Notes: generated by a model from the letters alone, not told the origin. DNA of 58,782 bases from Planctomycetaceae bacterium (GCA_024638965.1 JAHEJI010000008.1:1-58782), one strand, 5' to 3'. Counted from the first letter of the stretch, positions 1-9,396 are shown. Made by a program: numbers and translations.

Positions 1-1124
1 TGACCGGGCTCAGCGAGGAAGAAGCGACAACACGTTTGTTGAAGCTTCTGGAGGACGAACTCCACGACGAGGTGGGCACTCGGATTCTCAAACATGAAAA
101 AAAAATGCAGGAGATCTGCGAGGAAAAATCTCGTGAGATTCTGCTGATGACGACTCAGCGATTTGCCGCATCGCACACCGCGGATTTAACGACCAGCACG
201 ATTGATATTCCCAACGATGATATGAAAGGCCGGATCATTGGCCGAGAAGGCCGCAACATCCGTGCCTTCGAAAAAGAGACCGGAGTCGACGTGATTATCG
301 ACGATACTCCGGGCGTCGTAATTGTCAGCGGATTTGACCCCGTCCGTCGTGAAGTTGCCCGCCAATCACTCGAAAAATTGATCGCAGACGGTCGCATACA
401 CCCAACGCGAATCGAGGAATTGGTGAAAGAAACGCAAAAGGAAATGGATGCGTTTATTCGCAAGAAAGGGCAAGAAGCTCTCGAGGAGGTGGATGTTCAC
501 GGACTCAATAAGAAGATCGTGGACTACCTCGGTCGGCTTCATTTTCGAACCAGTTACAGCCAAAACGTGCTTCGACACAGCATCGAAGTCGCGTTTTTGT
601 CGGGAATGCTGGCGGAAATGATGGGACTGGACTCAATCGTCGCCAAACGCTGTGGATTGTTGCATGACATCGGGAAAGCGGCTGACCACGAACTGGAGGG
701 TGGACATCCCAAGATCGGCGCCGATCTGCTCAAGCATCACGGTGAAGATGAAGACGTTGTTCACGCTGCGTTTGGACATCACGCTGAGATCGTTGTCGAG
801 CATCCGTATACGGTAGTCGTCGCGACGGCAGATGCCTGTAGCGCGTCTCGGCCCGGCGCTCGCCGCGAATCGCTCGACCGCTACATCAAACGAATGGAAG
901 AGTTAGAGACGATTGCCAAAGAATTTGCCGGAGTCCAAAGGGCGTTTGCGGTCCAGGCCGGACGAGAGGTCCGCGTGATTGCCAGTGCCAAAGACACGGA
1001 CGATCACAGGGCGTCGAAAATCTGCCGCGACATCGCCTCCGCATTCGAAGAACGTTTGACCTATCCCGGAGAGATTAAAGTAACGGTAATTCGCGAATCC
1101 CGATTCCTTGAGATCGCCAAATAG
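1..1124 (+). CDS. rny: Ribonuclease Y, 3' part (5' end outside window)
   Basis: RNase Y is a membrane-anchored endoribonuclease that starts decay of many mRNAs. The reading frame is open from base 3, upstream of any start codon, so the gene enters from the left; its N-terminal membrane helix and most of its coiled coil lie outside. Visible are the end of the coiled-coil region, a KH RNA-binding domain with the loop [15 protein letters not shown], and an HD phosphohydrolase domain with the metal-binding pair in [10 protein letters not shown] followed by GHHAEIV. The C-terminal strand-rich tail ([12 protein letters not shown], then [11 protein letters not shown]) is typical of the family and the end looks intact. 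The next gene is ymdB 48 bases on, a pairing common in bacteria, so the two are probably co-transcribed. The family call is secure. Confidence 0.97.
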   Translation, partial: TGLSEEEATTRLLKLLEDELHDEVGTRILKHEKKMQEICEEKSREILLMTTQRFAASHTADLTTSTIDIPNDDMKGRIIGREGRNIRAFEKETGVDVIIDDTPGVVIVSGFDPVRREVARQSLEKLIADGRIHPTRIEELVKETQKEMDAFIRKKGQEALEEVDVHGLNKKIVDYLGRLHFRTSYSQNVLRHSIEVAFLSGMLAEMMGLDSIVAKRCGLLHDIGKAADHELEGGHPKIGADLLKHHGEDEDVVHAAFGHHAEIVVEHPYTVVVATADACSASRPGARRESLDRYIKRMEELETIAKEFAGVQRAFAVQAGREVRVIASAKDTDDHRASKICRDIASAFEERLTYPGEIKVTVIRESRFLEIAK

Positions 1125-1172
1125 AACTCGAATCTCATCTTCAACTCGTTTCATCGAAAGAAAGTAGCCTCA

Positions 1173-1982
1173 GTGAGAATTCTGTTCATTGGCGATATTG
1201 TCGGTAAGTCGGGCGTCGATATCGTGATTCAAACGTTAGCCGGTATTCGGCGTGAAGAGTCTGTGGATCTTGTGGTCGTCAACGGCGAAAATGCTGACGG
1301 CGGTTCTGGAATTACGCCTTCGATCTATCGGAAGCTGATAGCCGCCGGGGCTGATTGCATCACACTTGGCGATCACATTTATCGCAAAAAGGAAATTATC
1401 GACATCCTTGAGCAACAGTCGAATATCGTTAAGCCGGCAAACTACCCGAATGATGCGCCTGGAAAAACCTGGACCGTTGTAAAAACAGATACCGGCAAAA
1501 AGGTCGCAGTGTTTTCGCTAATTGGACGCGTCTTCATGAAGCCCGTCGATTGTCCTTTTGCGGCAGCCGACAAAATCCTCGCCGAGATTCCGGCGGACGT
1601 TAATATTCGGTTCTGTGACTTTCATGCAGAAGCTACGAGCGACAAGCATTTGATGGGTCGATTTCTCGATGGCCGCGTGTCGGCCGTTTGTGGCACACAC
1701 ACTCACGTTCAAACGGCCGACGAGCAAATCTTTCCAGGTGGCACCGCCTTTATCAGCGACGTCGGGATGACCGGTCCACATCACAGTATTCTCGGAAGAA
1801 AAATCGAAAGAGTCCTTGAGGCGACACTCACGTTTCGCCCGATCCCCTTCACCGTCGCAACCGGCGATGTAAGGATTAACGGCGCCCTGATCGAGATTGA
1901 TCAAAATTCGGGTAAAGCCCAAGGGATTCGCCGGATTAACATCGATGAAAAACAGGCCGATCGGTATCAAATCGAAGATTAG
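1173..1982 (+). CDS. ymdB: YmdB-type metallophosphoesterase (TIGR00282 family)
   Basis: A 269-residue calcineurin-like phosphoesterase of the YmdB family, whose characterised members hydrolyse 2',3'-cyclic nucleotides. Metal and active-site positions can be followed: D8 in GDIVG, E39 and N40 in NGEN, H68 in LGDH, the CDFHAE segment near residue 150 and GTHTHVQT near 175. The family usually has LGNH where this protein reads LGDH, so the asparagine at position 67 is replaced by aspartate. The start is GTG, with a purine-rich GAAAGAAAG upstream. It directly follows rny, consistent with a shared RNA-metabolism operon. The length is normal for the family. Confidence 0.93.
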   Translation: MRILFIGDIVGKSGVDIVIQTLAGIRREESVDLVVVNGENADGGSGITPSIYRKLIAAGADCITLGDHIYRKKEIIDILEQQSNIVKPANYPNDAPGKTWTVVKTDTGKKVAVFSLIGRVFMKPVDCPFAAADKILAEIPADVNIRFCDFHAEATSDKHLMGRFLDGRVSAVCGTHTHVQTADEQIFPGGTAFISDVGMTGPHHSILGRKIERVLEATLTFRPIPFTVATGDVRINGALIEIDQNSGKAQGIRRINIDEKQADRYQIED

Positions 1983-2381
1983 CTGGGGATCTTCAAAAAT
2001 TGGTATTCAGCCTCTGTCATTCTGAAGGAGCTTGCGACTGAAGAATCTCTCCCTGGTTCATGGAGATCCTTCACCTCGTGCCTCGGTTCAGGATGACACG
2101 AGTGCAAATCAAATTTGGAACTGCTCTAAAGGTCGTTTCAATACGAGTTGAATACTCGTTCCCCATTCCTGATGTCGTGCACGATTTCACCAGTTTCTCG
2201 ATCTTGCTATCACTTTGCTATCGCTTGGATGCAAGTGATCTTGAGATCGGCCCGCGAAATCCCTACTCTCCGCCGTGATTGTGTGGATGCGAAACGGTCG
2301 TATTTGAACAAAACGATCGCTGCGTCGTGGAGCGAACTTCATTCGCACGACTAATAATGCTCAATGGATAGGACACGAACG
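1983..2381. other. Intergenic gap of about 400 bases
   Basis: No convincing gene. The first part holds a large palindromic repeat (2015-2098, listed separately) that could end transcription of rny-ymdB. The short open frames at 2060-2354 have no recognisable similarity and overlap the palindrome. The rest should hold the promoter of the lipoprotein gene, but no clear -35/-10 pair was found. Confidence 0.5.
2015..2098. repeat. Palindromic dispersed repeat, ATTCTGAAGGA family
   Basis: Two imperfectly complementary arms of about 35 bases (2015-2049 and 2063-2098) face each other across a 13-base loop. The left arm starts TGTCATTCTGAAGGAG and the right arm ends GGTTCAGGATGACA. Sequences of this kind recur as REP-like palindromes between genes in many environmental bacteria. 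The RNA would fold into a long hairpin just after ymdB. A degraded relative lies at 9244-9315. Confidence 0.75.
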
Positions 2382-3053
2382 ATGGTCGTACAATCTAATA
2401 CCCGTAAAAATTCAATTACACGGGTCGTTTGCATTTGCGGATTGGCGGTTGCCGTCGTAGGCCTTGGCGGGTGTATCGGTGCTTTGGCCGAGATTTTGTA
2501 TGTCATCAAAGGCCACAAAATTCCTGCGGCCTACAGCGGGCTGGAAGATAAACGAGTTGCTGTTGTCTGCGTTTCGGATGCGTCTGCGTACGGCCCCGAT
2601 ACGCTAACTTACACGGTGAGCAAAGTGATCGGCATGAAGCTGGCTCAATCGGTCAAAAAGATTCGAGTGGTTCCCGCTCATGAAATTGAGAATTGGGTTG
2701 ACACAAACGGCTGGGATGAAACGGATTTTGTTGCGCTCGGCAAAGGCGTGAATGCAGAAGTCGTTTTGGCCGTCGAAATCTCTTCTTACTCGATTCATGA
2801 AGGCGCGACGATATTCAAGGGACGCGCTGACGTCACGGCAACCGTTTTCGATGTAACCAATGGTGGGCAAGTTGCCTTCGTGCACGGGCCCAAACATTTT
2901 ACGTTTCCTGAAAATGGCCGTCCGGCAATTCAAACGACCGATCGCCAATTCGAAGCGATCTATCTGGCGAAGTTGACAGAACACATTACGCGCCAGTTCT
3001 ATGATCACGACATGGAACTTACCGTTGCCGAAGATGCTTCATTGATGCATTAG
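2382..3053 (+). CDS. Putative lipoprotein, planctomycete-type
   Basis: A secreted lipoprotein of unknown function. The N-terminus has basic residues, a hydrophobic stretch (VVCICGLAVAVVGL) and a lipobox LGGC, so the mature protein should be lipid-anchored at cysteine 31. The rest reads as an alternating alpha/beta fold, with YSGLEDKRVAVVCVSD and AEVVLAVEISSYSI resembling the planctomycete lipoproteins that carry an ABC-transporter-auxiliary-like or TolB-like N-terminal fold. That resemblance is weak. The start at 2382 was preferred to the ATG at 2364 because AGGA lies eight bases before it. The gene converges on the vWA gene, 57 bases away. Confidence 0.7.
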   Translation: MVVQSNTRKNSITRVVCICGLAVAVVGLGGCIGALAEILYVIKGHKIPAAYSGLEDKRVAVVCVSDASAYGPDTLTYTVSKVIGMKLAQSVKKIRVVPAHEIENWVDTNGWDETDFVALGKGVNAEVVLAVEISSYSIHEGATIFKGRADVTATVFDVTNGGQVAFVHGPKHFTFPENGRPAIQTTDRQFEAIYLAKLTEHITRQFYDHDMELTVAEDASLMH

Positions 3054-3110
3054 TTGGTTAGCGCCTTGCCGCTCACAGCTGCGTGAAACATCGTGTTATT
3101 CGGTGCGAGA

Positions 3111-5135
3111 TCACAGCTTTGGCGGTGCCCGACGCGGTTTTGGAATGGCGTTTTGTCGCGGCTGCGGAACTCTGCGCGGCCTGGCGTTATTACTGTTGTT
3201 ATTATTGCTTCTGGCTACCTGGCGTGGCGGAGCCGTATACGTCTCTTTCCATTTCCAGCCAATTGGAGTAGCTAACTCACGAGTCGCGAGCATTGCCCAA
3301 GGCGTATCCGGATGTGAGGTCACGACCCGGTTCAAAAGAAACTTTGCTTTTTCCGCCATTTTGGCTTGCTGACTGCCGGTTTCGATATTGTCGGCTGGCC
3401 GCAATCTCCAGGTGTTGTTTTGGGGAGTGTCTTTGTCAGGAGGCGGCGAGAACTTGAGTTTCGTTTTCGCCATCGCCAACATCTGGTTATAAGACGACGC
3501 TCGAACCTTGGCCGCCAGGGTTCTTCCCAAAGCCAGATCGTATCCAGCTTGCCAGCGTAACGAATCTTCGAGTTCCCGGTCTTTTTCACCTTCTTTTAGA
3601 ATTGCGTGTAAACGATCGAGTTCCGGTTCAACGCGAGCCGCGGCTTGTTGGGCTACGGTAACCGCGCGAACGAATTGAGCTTCATTCAGTTTCGGGAATA
3701 CGAGATTGGGTGGTTGGAGCACGCCCGTATTCGTATACATTGCCGCTTTCACAAGTGCAGCCCGGGCCTTGTTTTTTTCCAGTCGCTGCAGGTACGTCGC
3801 CTGCGAAACGTAATCTGGTTTGTAAGCCCGCATGACTTTGGGATCAAAAAAGTATCGCAAATAGGCCGAGTAGTTCGACGTCTCCCACATCGACACGGCT
3901 TTGTTGGTGCGCCGGTTGGGATGAACCGCAAAATAGATGCCCCCGGTTTCATAGCAAAGTCGCGTAAGATTAAACGGACCAAACCCAGAATCGATCATGT
4001 CGAGATCATTGAAGGTCCCCGAAAAATCCAATCGAATGCGCTCGGGGGCAAGTGTTTCGGGGCCTTGTGAAACGCTTGCCATTTGCGGGGATTGATCGTA
4101 GTTCGGATCCGGATCGACCCATTTGACCATTGTTTCTTTGCGTCCAAACGGTGCTGGCACGCCAATGACGAAAACGGGTGTTTCATATTTATTGCAAATT
4201 GCTACGCATTCATCGACTTGTGCGGCATCGTCACCCGCCTCATCCGAAACGATGATGATCATCACATTCCGACGGCGGTCTCCGGTTTTGGGATCTCGTC
4301 GATGAAAGTGCTTGTATTTTTCAGCGACTTGGGTGACGGAAGAAAAAACATTTTCTTCGCCGCTGCGATCAAGCTGGACGTTGGCGACCGCTTTCTTGAT
4401 CTTTTCAAGGTCATCCGTAGGCTCTTCGAGCATCGGGTGAAGAAACTGTCCAAAACCGACGATTTGTGTGAGCAAAGGCTTGTCAAGGTGTTTTGCAAAT
4501 GCTTTATTCCCGGCTGTTTGCAGGATTCCCAGCTCTTCGTAAACCTTGTCAAATCGGGCGGCGATTTGGTCTCGCTGTTTGATTAGGCTGGCCGATTCAT
4601 CAAACATCCACACCACAAGCGTTTTGCGTTCGTCCAGCGAAAGCACGATTTCTTTGGAAATACGATCAACTGCGCCAGCCGCACCGGTTACCGAATGGCC
4701 GACCGACCCTTTGACCGATAGGGTCGACATGTTCTCGGAGCTGGCTTCGATGAAGTCGTCGTCAGTGAGAAACTCGCCGACGTCGTCCGTCGCCAGATCG
4801 ATTTCAACGGCGTCTTCGTTGATGATGTCGACTTCGGGAGCTTCATTCGCTGCGACTTCGAGGCCATTTTGGCTGTCGGCCCCGATTTCTGCATGAAACT
4901 CTTCATCAAACTCGAATTCCGTTGGCAGCTCGGTAATCTCGACCGCCTGAGTGGTGTCCAACACCAACTCGACTTCCTTTGCCTTAGGATTTGGAATGAT
5001 GAGTCTTGCCAGCAACAGCAGCAGAATTAGATGAAAACAAAAACTGGCAACCCAAAAAGGTATTTCTCCGTCAAAGGGAGTATCCACGCGGCCAGTTTTG
5101 ATCTGCCACCGTCGTCGCAAATTCTGAATAAACAA
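3111..5135 (-). CDS. Membrane-anchored von Willebrand A domain protein
   Basis: A 674-residue protein with one N-terminal membrane helix (about residues 26-48, FWVASFCFHLILLLLLARLI) and a large domain predicted outside the cytoplasm. An acidic linker follows, then a vWA domain from about residue 168. Its metal-ion-dependent adhesion motif reads FDESAS, with a later IIIVSDEAGDD strand, so metal binding is likely. The C-terminal third is helical, and the tail is rich in Asn, Pro and Arg. The start is TTG with GAGGA seven bases upstream. Such proteins are common in planctomycetes; the ligand is unknown. It converges with the preceding lipoprotein gene and is divergent from the hydrolase gene at 5454. 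Confidence 0.82.
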   Translation of the reverse strand: MFIQNLRRRWQIKTGRVDTPFDGEIPFWVASFCFHLILLLLLARLIIPNPKAKEVELVLDTTQAVEITELPTEFEFDEEFHAEIGADSQNGLEVAANEAPEVDIINEDAVEIDLATDDVGEFLTDDDFIEASSENMSTLSVKGSVGHSVTGAAGAVDRISKEIVLSLDERKTLVVWMFDESASLIKQRDQIAARFDKVYEELGILQTAGNKAFAKHLDKPLLTQIVGFGQFLHPMLEEPTDDLEKIKKAVANVQLDRSGEENVFSSVTQVAEKYKHFHRRDPKTGDRRRNVMIIIVSDEAGDDAAQVDECVAICNKYETPVFVIGVPAPFGRKETMVKWVDPDPNYDQSPQMASVSQGPETLAPERIRLDFSGTFNDLDMIDSGFGPFNLTRLCYETGGIYFAVHPNRRTNKAVSMWETSNYSAYLRYFFDPKVMRAYKPDYVSQATYLQRLEKNKARAALVKAAMYTNTGVLQPPNLVFPKLNEAQFVRAVTVAQQAAARVEPELDRLHAILKEGEKDRELEDSLRWQAGYDLALGRTLAAKVRASSYNQMLAMAKTKLKFSPPPDKDTPQNNTWRLRPADNIETGSQQAKMAEKAKFLLNRVVTSHPDTPWAMLATRELATPIGWKWKETYTAPPRQVARSNNNNSNNARPRRVPQPRQNAIPKPRRAPPKL

Positions 5136-5453
5136 ACCTCGATCCTCAAAATCCGAACTGCGTTTGTAACAAATCGCCAGTTAATGCTATTGTCTGAAGA
5201 ATCAAGTCACCGGACAACCCAAAACAATTGAAACCCTTGAAATTCGTTGTTTTGAACATGAAATCCGGCTAATTATTGATCCACAAGATAAAAATATTGG
5301 ACAACAGCACGCTTCGCCGTTCGATGAAAAATGATTCGTTGACCCATTCTCGGGCTGACTCTAGGATTAGTTAGAGTCGTAAACTTGAGTGGCTGATTTA
5401 ATAATTACGATTGTTGACTTCCGCTTCGTGTCAAATTCCCATGGATAGCCCAG
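5136..5453. other. Divergent intergenic region
   Basis: This 318-base gap separates two divergent genes and should carry promoters for both. It holds a candidate promoter for the rightward gene (5339-5367) and a perfect 7-base inverted repeat, GACTCTA/TAGAGTC at 5357-5363 and 5372-5378. The inverted repeat overlaps the -10 element, as an operator would. Confidence 0.45.
5339..5367 (+). promoter_or_regulatory. Candidate sigma-70 promoter
   Basis: TTGACC and TAGGAT are separated by 17 bases, upstream of the secreted hydrolase-like gene at 5454. The -10 matches consensus at four of six positions. A perfect inverted repeat (GACTCTA/TAGAGTC) overlaps the -10. Suggestive only. Confidence 0.35.
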
Positions 5454-6488
5454 ATGAATTCTAATTCTCCAAACCTGGCTTTGTCTCGTCGTCACGGTGG
5501 AGCCTTGCTGGCCATCATCGCGGCCCTGTTGATGTTACCCACAACGGTTTTTTCTCAAACGGCCGTTATGGGTGCGCGAGAACAGCTGGGGACTAACGGG
5601 CGAACTTTTGTCAGGCACCTCCAAGTCCGCAACGTCCAAGAACAGGATGAAGAAGAAATCGGTGAACCTGAAACCATCAGTCTAACCACCAAAGACGGCG
5701 TTGTTCTTCGATGCAAGCACTACCCCGGTGCAAAAAGCAAAACCACCGTTCCGATCATTTTGCTTCACGATTGGGAGGGAAATCGCACCCACATGGAAGC
5801 GTTGGCCGAGTATTTACACCAAAATCACAAACACACAATCATCGTGCCCGATCTTCGCGGACACGGAGAAAGCAAAACGGTCAACGGAGTTGATAAACCG
5901 CTTGATCTCAATCGGTTCAAAAAAGAAGAAATTATTTCGATGACGAATGACATCGAACGATGCAAAAAATATTTGATGGAGAAAAACAATCTGGGCGAGT
6001 TGAATATCGAAATGTTAACCGTGCTTGCCGTTGGCAAAATGGCCGTTCAAGCAGTTCAATGGAGCCTTAACGATTGGAGTTGGGAGCCAATTGGCGGTGT
6101 CAAACAGGGCAAGGATGTAAAAGCCGTGATGATGATTTCACCGGAACGGAAACTTAAGAATCTAAGTATGATGCAGAATCTCAAGTCAAACCTGTTTACT
6201 GGCAAAGTCACCAAACCCATCGCGGTGTACGTCGCTTGGGCGGAGGATAATAAAACGGCTGCCCGGGAAGGTAATTCAATCGCGAAAGAAATTGAAAAAA
6301 GTCGTTCCAAGCTGGCGATCGGCCTGTATGAAGTGAGGAATCCGCCGTACCCCACGCCACTGAATGCAACGGGACTTATCGCTAACCCCGAACATCAACT
6401 TGTTTTCAAAGATGTTGCCGATTTTATAGATGCGACTCTTGTGGCCAACAAGGACGCAATGCCCTGGCAAAATCGCGCGAAGAAATAG
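5454..6488 (+). CDS. Secreted alpha/beta-hydrolase-fold protein, probably non-catalytic
   Basis: A 344-residue protein with a signal peptide (hydrophobic core about residues 17-33, ending TVFSQ) and an alpha/beta-hydrolase fold. The oxyanion strand PIILLHDWEGNR and the following VPDLRGHGES are typical. At the nucleophile elbow, where GxSxG is expected, the sequence is VLAVGKMAVQAVQW, with no serine, cysteine or aspartate in place. The late histidine (NPEHQLVFKDVADF) is present. The protein has therefore probably lost hydrolase activity, or uses an unusual residue. It may serve as a binding or scaffold protein outside the cytoplasm. It converges with the acyltransferase gene. Confidence 0.75.
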   Translation: MNSNSPNLALSRRHGGALLAIIAALLMLPTTVFSQTAVMGAREQLGTNGRTFVRHLQVRNVQEQDEEEIGEPETISLTTKDGVVLRCKHYPGAKSKTTVPIILLHDWEGNRTHMEALAEYLHQNHKHTIIVPDLRGHGESKTVNGVDKPLDLNRFKKEEIISMTNDIERCKKYLMEKNNLGELNIEMLTVLAVGKMAVQAVQWSLNDWSWEPIGGVKQGKDVKAVMMISPERKLKNLSMMQNLKSNLFTGKVTKPIAVYVAWAEDNKTAAREGNSIAKEIEKSRSKLAIGLYEVRNPPYPTPLNATGLIANPEHQLVFKDVADFIDATLVANKDAMPWQNRAKK

Positions 6489-6551
6489 TCCTGACTGCAG
6501 ATAACGCGGCAACCGGCATAGCAAAAACCTTGGCCTCCCGACCGCTTAGAT

Positions 6552-7514
6552 TCAGGCAGCTGGTTTGATCGACGACCGTTTTTGTGGCTGAGTCTTTTTC
6601 TTTCGCGGCTCGCTTTTCCACCGCCGGTGCAGCCAGAAATATTGATCGGGGTAACGTCGGACGATTCGTTCAAGCGCAGCAGTGTACCGTTGGGTGATGG
6701 CTCGGACCGCTCCTGGATCGTCCTCGTACTCCTCTGGCATAATTTCGTCTTCCAAAAACATCAAGTGTTTGAGCGGGGATCCGGTGCGCATGCAGCCAAG
6801 GACCATGATGGGTGCATTGTATTGGAGGGACAAAAGGGCGATCGATTTGAACGTGGATGCGGGCCGACCGAAATAGTCCACAAACAGGCCCTTGGGACCG
6901 GCATCCTGATCAAAGACTGCACCCAAGTTTCCGCCGCGCATCATCGTTTTGGTGATTTCATCCACTGCCCCATCCTTGTCCACCATCGTCATCCCTGTCG
7001 ACATGCGAAACTGGCGAACATGACGATCCAAATACGGGTTATCCAAAGCCCGACCGATGACTGTCGCGTTCACGCCCTCGGCTGCCATCCCGAAACTAAC
7101 TACTTCCCAATTGCCGACGTGGCCGGTCAAAAAGATCGCGGGCCGCTCGGATCGAGTCCAGGCAATGGCCCGTTTGTGATCCTCAGGGTCTGCGTGACGG
7201 ACATATTTGCCGACCGTCATCGGATTGAGTCTCCGCTCGAGAACAGCGCTCTCAACCGAAACCGTAAACAGGTGACGAAATGAGGCTCGCACAAGTTTGT
7301 CAATTTCGACTTCCGAAAGCTCGGGAAAGGCATGGCATAGATTGTCGTGGGCGACCAGCCGGTGACGTTTGTCAATCTGATAGCCAAGCCAGCCAGCGAA
7401 TCGCGCCACTAGTAACGTGCACGAGACCGGCATCGTCTGGATGACCCAGGTCAGGCAGCGAAAAAGCAGGTAGATTGCAAAGTCAAAAGATCTGGAGCGA
7501 GCTTTTTTGGCCAT
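6552..7514 (-). CDS. LpxL/HtrB-family lipid acyltransferase
   Basis: A 320-residue member of the lysophospholipid/lipid A late acyltransferase family, which transfers acyl chains to lipid A or other membrane lipids at the inner face of the cytoplasmic membrane. One N-terminal membrane-associated segment (FDFAIYLLFRCLTWVIQTM) precedes the family catalytic motif HX4E in TGHVGNWEV. The later segments FDQDAGPKGLFVDYFG and YFWLHRRWKSEP also match the family. The start at 7514 is preferred to an upstream in-frame codon because AAGGGA precedes it. The C-terminal lysine-rich tail is unremarkable. The exact substrate cannot be told; planctomycetes do make lipopolysaccharide-like lipids. Confidence 0.88.
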   Translation of the reverse strand: MAKKARSRSFDFAIYLLFRCLTWVIQTMPVSCTLLVARFAGWLGYQIDKRHRLVAHDNLCHAFPELSEVEIDKLVRASFRHLFTVSVESAVLERRLNPMTVGKYVRHADPEDHKRAIAWTRSERPAIFLTGHVGNWEVVSFGMAAEGVNATVIGRALDNPYLDRHVRQFRMSTGMTMVDKDGAVDEITKTMMRGGNLGAVFDQDAGPKGLFVDYFGRPASTFKSIALLSLQYNAPIMVLGCMRTGSPLKHLMFLEDEIMPEEYEDDPGAVRAITQRYTAALERIVRRYPDQYFWLHRRWKSEPRKKKTQPQKRSSIKPAA

Positions 7515-8000
7515 CGGTAAGTCCCTTCCATGAGCGCAGCCGTGGTGTCTTGTGTAGATGCAGCACGACATCTAATTCAACTCAGCAATTATTCGACATC
7601 TGAGCCAAATCTGAAACACCAGTTTTGCGCAACAACTCCCGGCAAGGGGTCCTCAATGGGCGACATCGTGAGCGCCCAGCTAAGACGTCGACGTTTCGGT
7701 TTGATGCGACGGCGTGAAGAAGTTGTCTCAAACCTTAGATACCACTCATGATGGCGAGCGATTGATAGCATGCTGTAACTTGCAGGAGCCCGTTTCAACT
7801 TGTCTTCTCTTTCTGGCAACTCGCTGAAGACAATCCGCTTTTGCGCGATTTTGCTGAAGTCCCCCCTCCTGCAAAAAAAAAATCGAGAAGTTCATGGGCC
7901 GAAATGACAACGGCCAGCAGCGCGCGGTGGAAAATTTCTGCCAGGGATTGGCCGGGTGCCGAATCCGGCGGATTCGGTTCTGAATTCGCTTTTCGAATTG
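7515..8000. other. Intergenic gap of 486 bases
   Basis: No recognised gene. A minus-strand open frame (7589-7819, TTG start) encodes a basic peptide containing SSRRRIKPKRRRLSWA; it has no good ribosome-binding site and no recognisable relative, so it is not called. A run of nine to ten A residues occurs near 7868-7878. The region should hold the acyltransferase promoter. Confidence 0.4.
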
Positions 8001-8960
8001 TTACTCATAAAGTGGAATTCTCAACGTCTTGCCGACTGGCACTGTGGCAGGGTTCGGGAGGACGTCCTGGTTGGCCAGGTAGATGTCCAGGTAATAGTCG
8101 GGCTTGCCATAGTACTTCTCCGATAACCGCTGCAGCGTCTCACCGGATTCCGTCACGTGGCGAACGAACTGATTGGTTTCCAAAGTAATTCTGTTCACCC
8201 GTTTTGATTTGAGACTTACCATTCCACTCTTCGCTTGGGGCGTCAAACCGGCCGGTACCCGTGGCTGAGCCCGCACGTCAGCAGTCGTCGGATCGACCGG
8301 GGGGATTTTGCGGGCAATCATTGGAGTTGTCGTTTCGCGCGTCGGCAAATCGCGAACACCAGCCTCGGCCAGAGCGATGGTTGACCGAATTGATGAATCG
8401 ATTGGTGCGGCGGGACGCGGACTTACTTTTCCAAGAGAATTCGCGGCTTGAATCTTGGTTGATCGTGAAAACGGCTGAGACTGAGCTTTGCCCCCAACAT
8501 CGTTTGCTGCGAGGCTTCTTTCATATTCCGACTCCATGTGAGTAAAATCCGGTTCAACGTCGACCTTTTGAACGACCGGTTTAGTAGGGGCTATTTCCGA
8601 TGTAAGAACCGGTTTTTGTTTTGTGGCAACTAAGGCAGGTTGTTGCGAAGCGGATTGATCGGTTGGCGGAATCGTCGTTTCAGTTGCGGCTTTGTCAGGC
8701 GTCTCACCACCAGAATCGAAAGCTGGGGAGGCGACTCGACGTTTGGCGACGGGCATGTCGATGAGCCCTTTGCTGTCGGAAGCCTGCTGACGGAGGTCTT
8801 CGATTTTCTCCGGGCGTTGCCACAACACTTCGGAGGACGAGTCGGCTGACTGGTCATTTGCAACGACGGAATCGCTTTGGTGGTTCCGAAGTTGGCTGCC
8901 AATAATAAACGCTGCGCCAAGAATCAAGATTCCAATCGCGACTTGTGCAACTGAACTCAT
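8001..8960 (-). CDS. Membrane-anchored LysM-domain protein
   Basis: A 319-residue protein beginning with a single membrane segment (MSSVAQVAIGILILGAAFII), then a long low-complexity region rich in Pro, Thr, Ala and Gln. It ends in a C-terminal LysM domain (about the last 50 residues: FVRHVTESGETLQRLSEKYY, then LPNPATVPVGKTLRIP). LysM domains bind N-acetylglucosamine-containing polymers such as peptidoglycan. The protein is probably anchored in the cytoplasmic membrane with the LysM reaching the wall. The start at 8960 is chosen because it opens directly on the membrane segment and GGGAAAA precedes it; the frame extends further upstream without signal-like sequence. Confidence 0.82.
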   Translation of the reverse strand: MSSVAQVAIGILILGAAFIIGSQLRNHQSDSVVANDQSADSSSEVLWQRPEKIEDLRQQASDSKGLIDMPVAKRRVASPAFDSGGETPDKAATETTIPPTDQSASQQPALVATKQKPVLTSEIAPTKPVVQKVDVEPDFTHMESEYERSLAANDVGGKAQSQPFSRSTKIQAANSLGKVSPRPAAPIDSSIRSTIALAEAGVRDLPTRETTTPMIARKIPPVDPTTADVRAQPRVPAGLTPQAKSGMVSLKSKRVNRITLETNQFVRHVTESGETLQRLSEKYYGKPDYYLDIYLANQDVLPNPATVPVGKTLRIPLYE

Positions 8961-9364
8961 TTGAATTTTCCCGCCAGGATAAACGAATACGACTAAAATT
9001 CGCCGAAGGCATTCGCCCAGCGGCGTGTAATTATTACACGAAGATTCGGCGACTATACGGATATTCAATGGCAATGGGTCGCCAGTTCGAGTTCAAAATT
9101 CCCGTTTTCTTGATTAGGTAAAGTTTGTTGTTTGTATTCGGATGAATCAAAGTTGGTTGTTACTTACAGCTTGCAATTGCTGCGACAGCAATAGTTTCCG
9201 CAGTCGTTACAACCGGAACTGCTCGGATTGGAAAAGAGCCTCAGACCGCTGCGGCGAAAAGAATCTCGCGTGAAAATACGAGAGCTCCTTCAGTCGCTTG
9301 AGCTCCTTCAGGATGAATTAACCGTTTTTGTTAGGCGTCAAGGCAACTTGCAAAACCCAAGCGC
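8961..9364. other. Intergenic gap between the LysM gene and secDF
   Basis: About 400 bases without a gene. It carries a degraded copy of the ATTCTGAAGGA palindromic repeat (9244-9315). At the secDF side it abuts the secDF terminator. Confidence 0.5.
9244..9315. repeat. Degraded palindromic repeat, ATTCTGAAGGA family
   Basis: The right half (9282-9315: GAGCTCCTTCAGTCGC, then GAGCTCCTTCAGGATGA) closely matches the reverse complement of the left arm of the element at 2015-2098. The opposite arm (about 9244-9267, ending GAAAAGAATCTC) is only partly preserved. It is a second member of the same dispersed family. Confidence 0.55.
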
Positions 9365-9396
9365 AAAAAAAAACTGAGCCGGTCAAGCCGACTCAG
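9365..9396 (-). terminator. Rho-independent terminator of secDF
   Basis: On the minus strand the stem CTGAGTCGG/CCGGCTCAG (one G-T pair) closes a short loop and is followed by nine T residues. It lies about 50 bases after the secDF stop codon, so it should end the tgt-yajC-secDF transcript. Confidence 0.85.

Noticed and set aside
7589..7819. Small basic ORF on the minus strand
   Set aside because: TTG start, no ribosome-binding site and no recognisable family; too little support.
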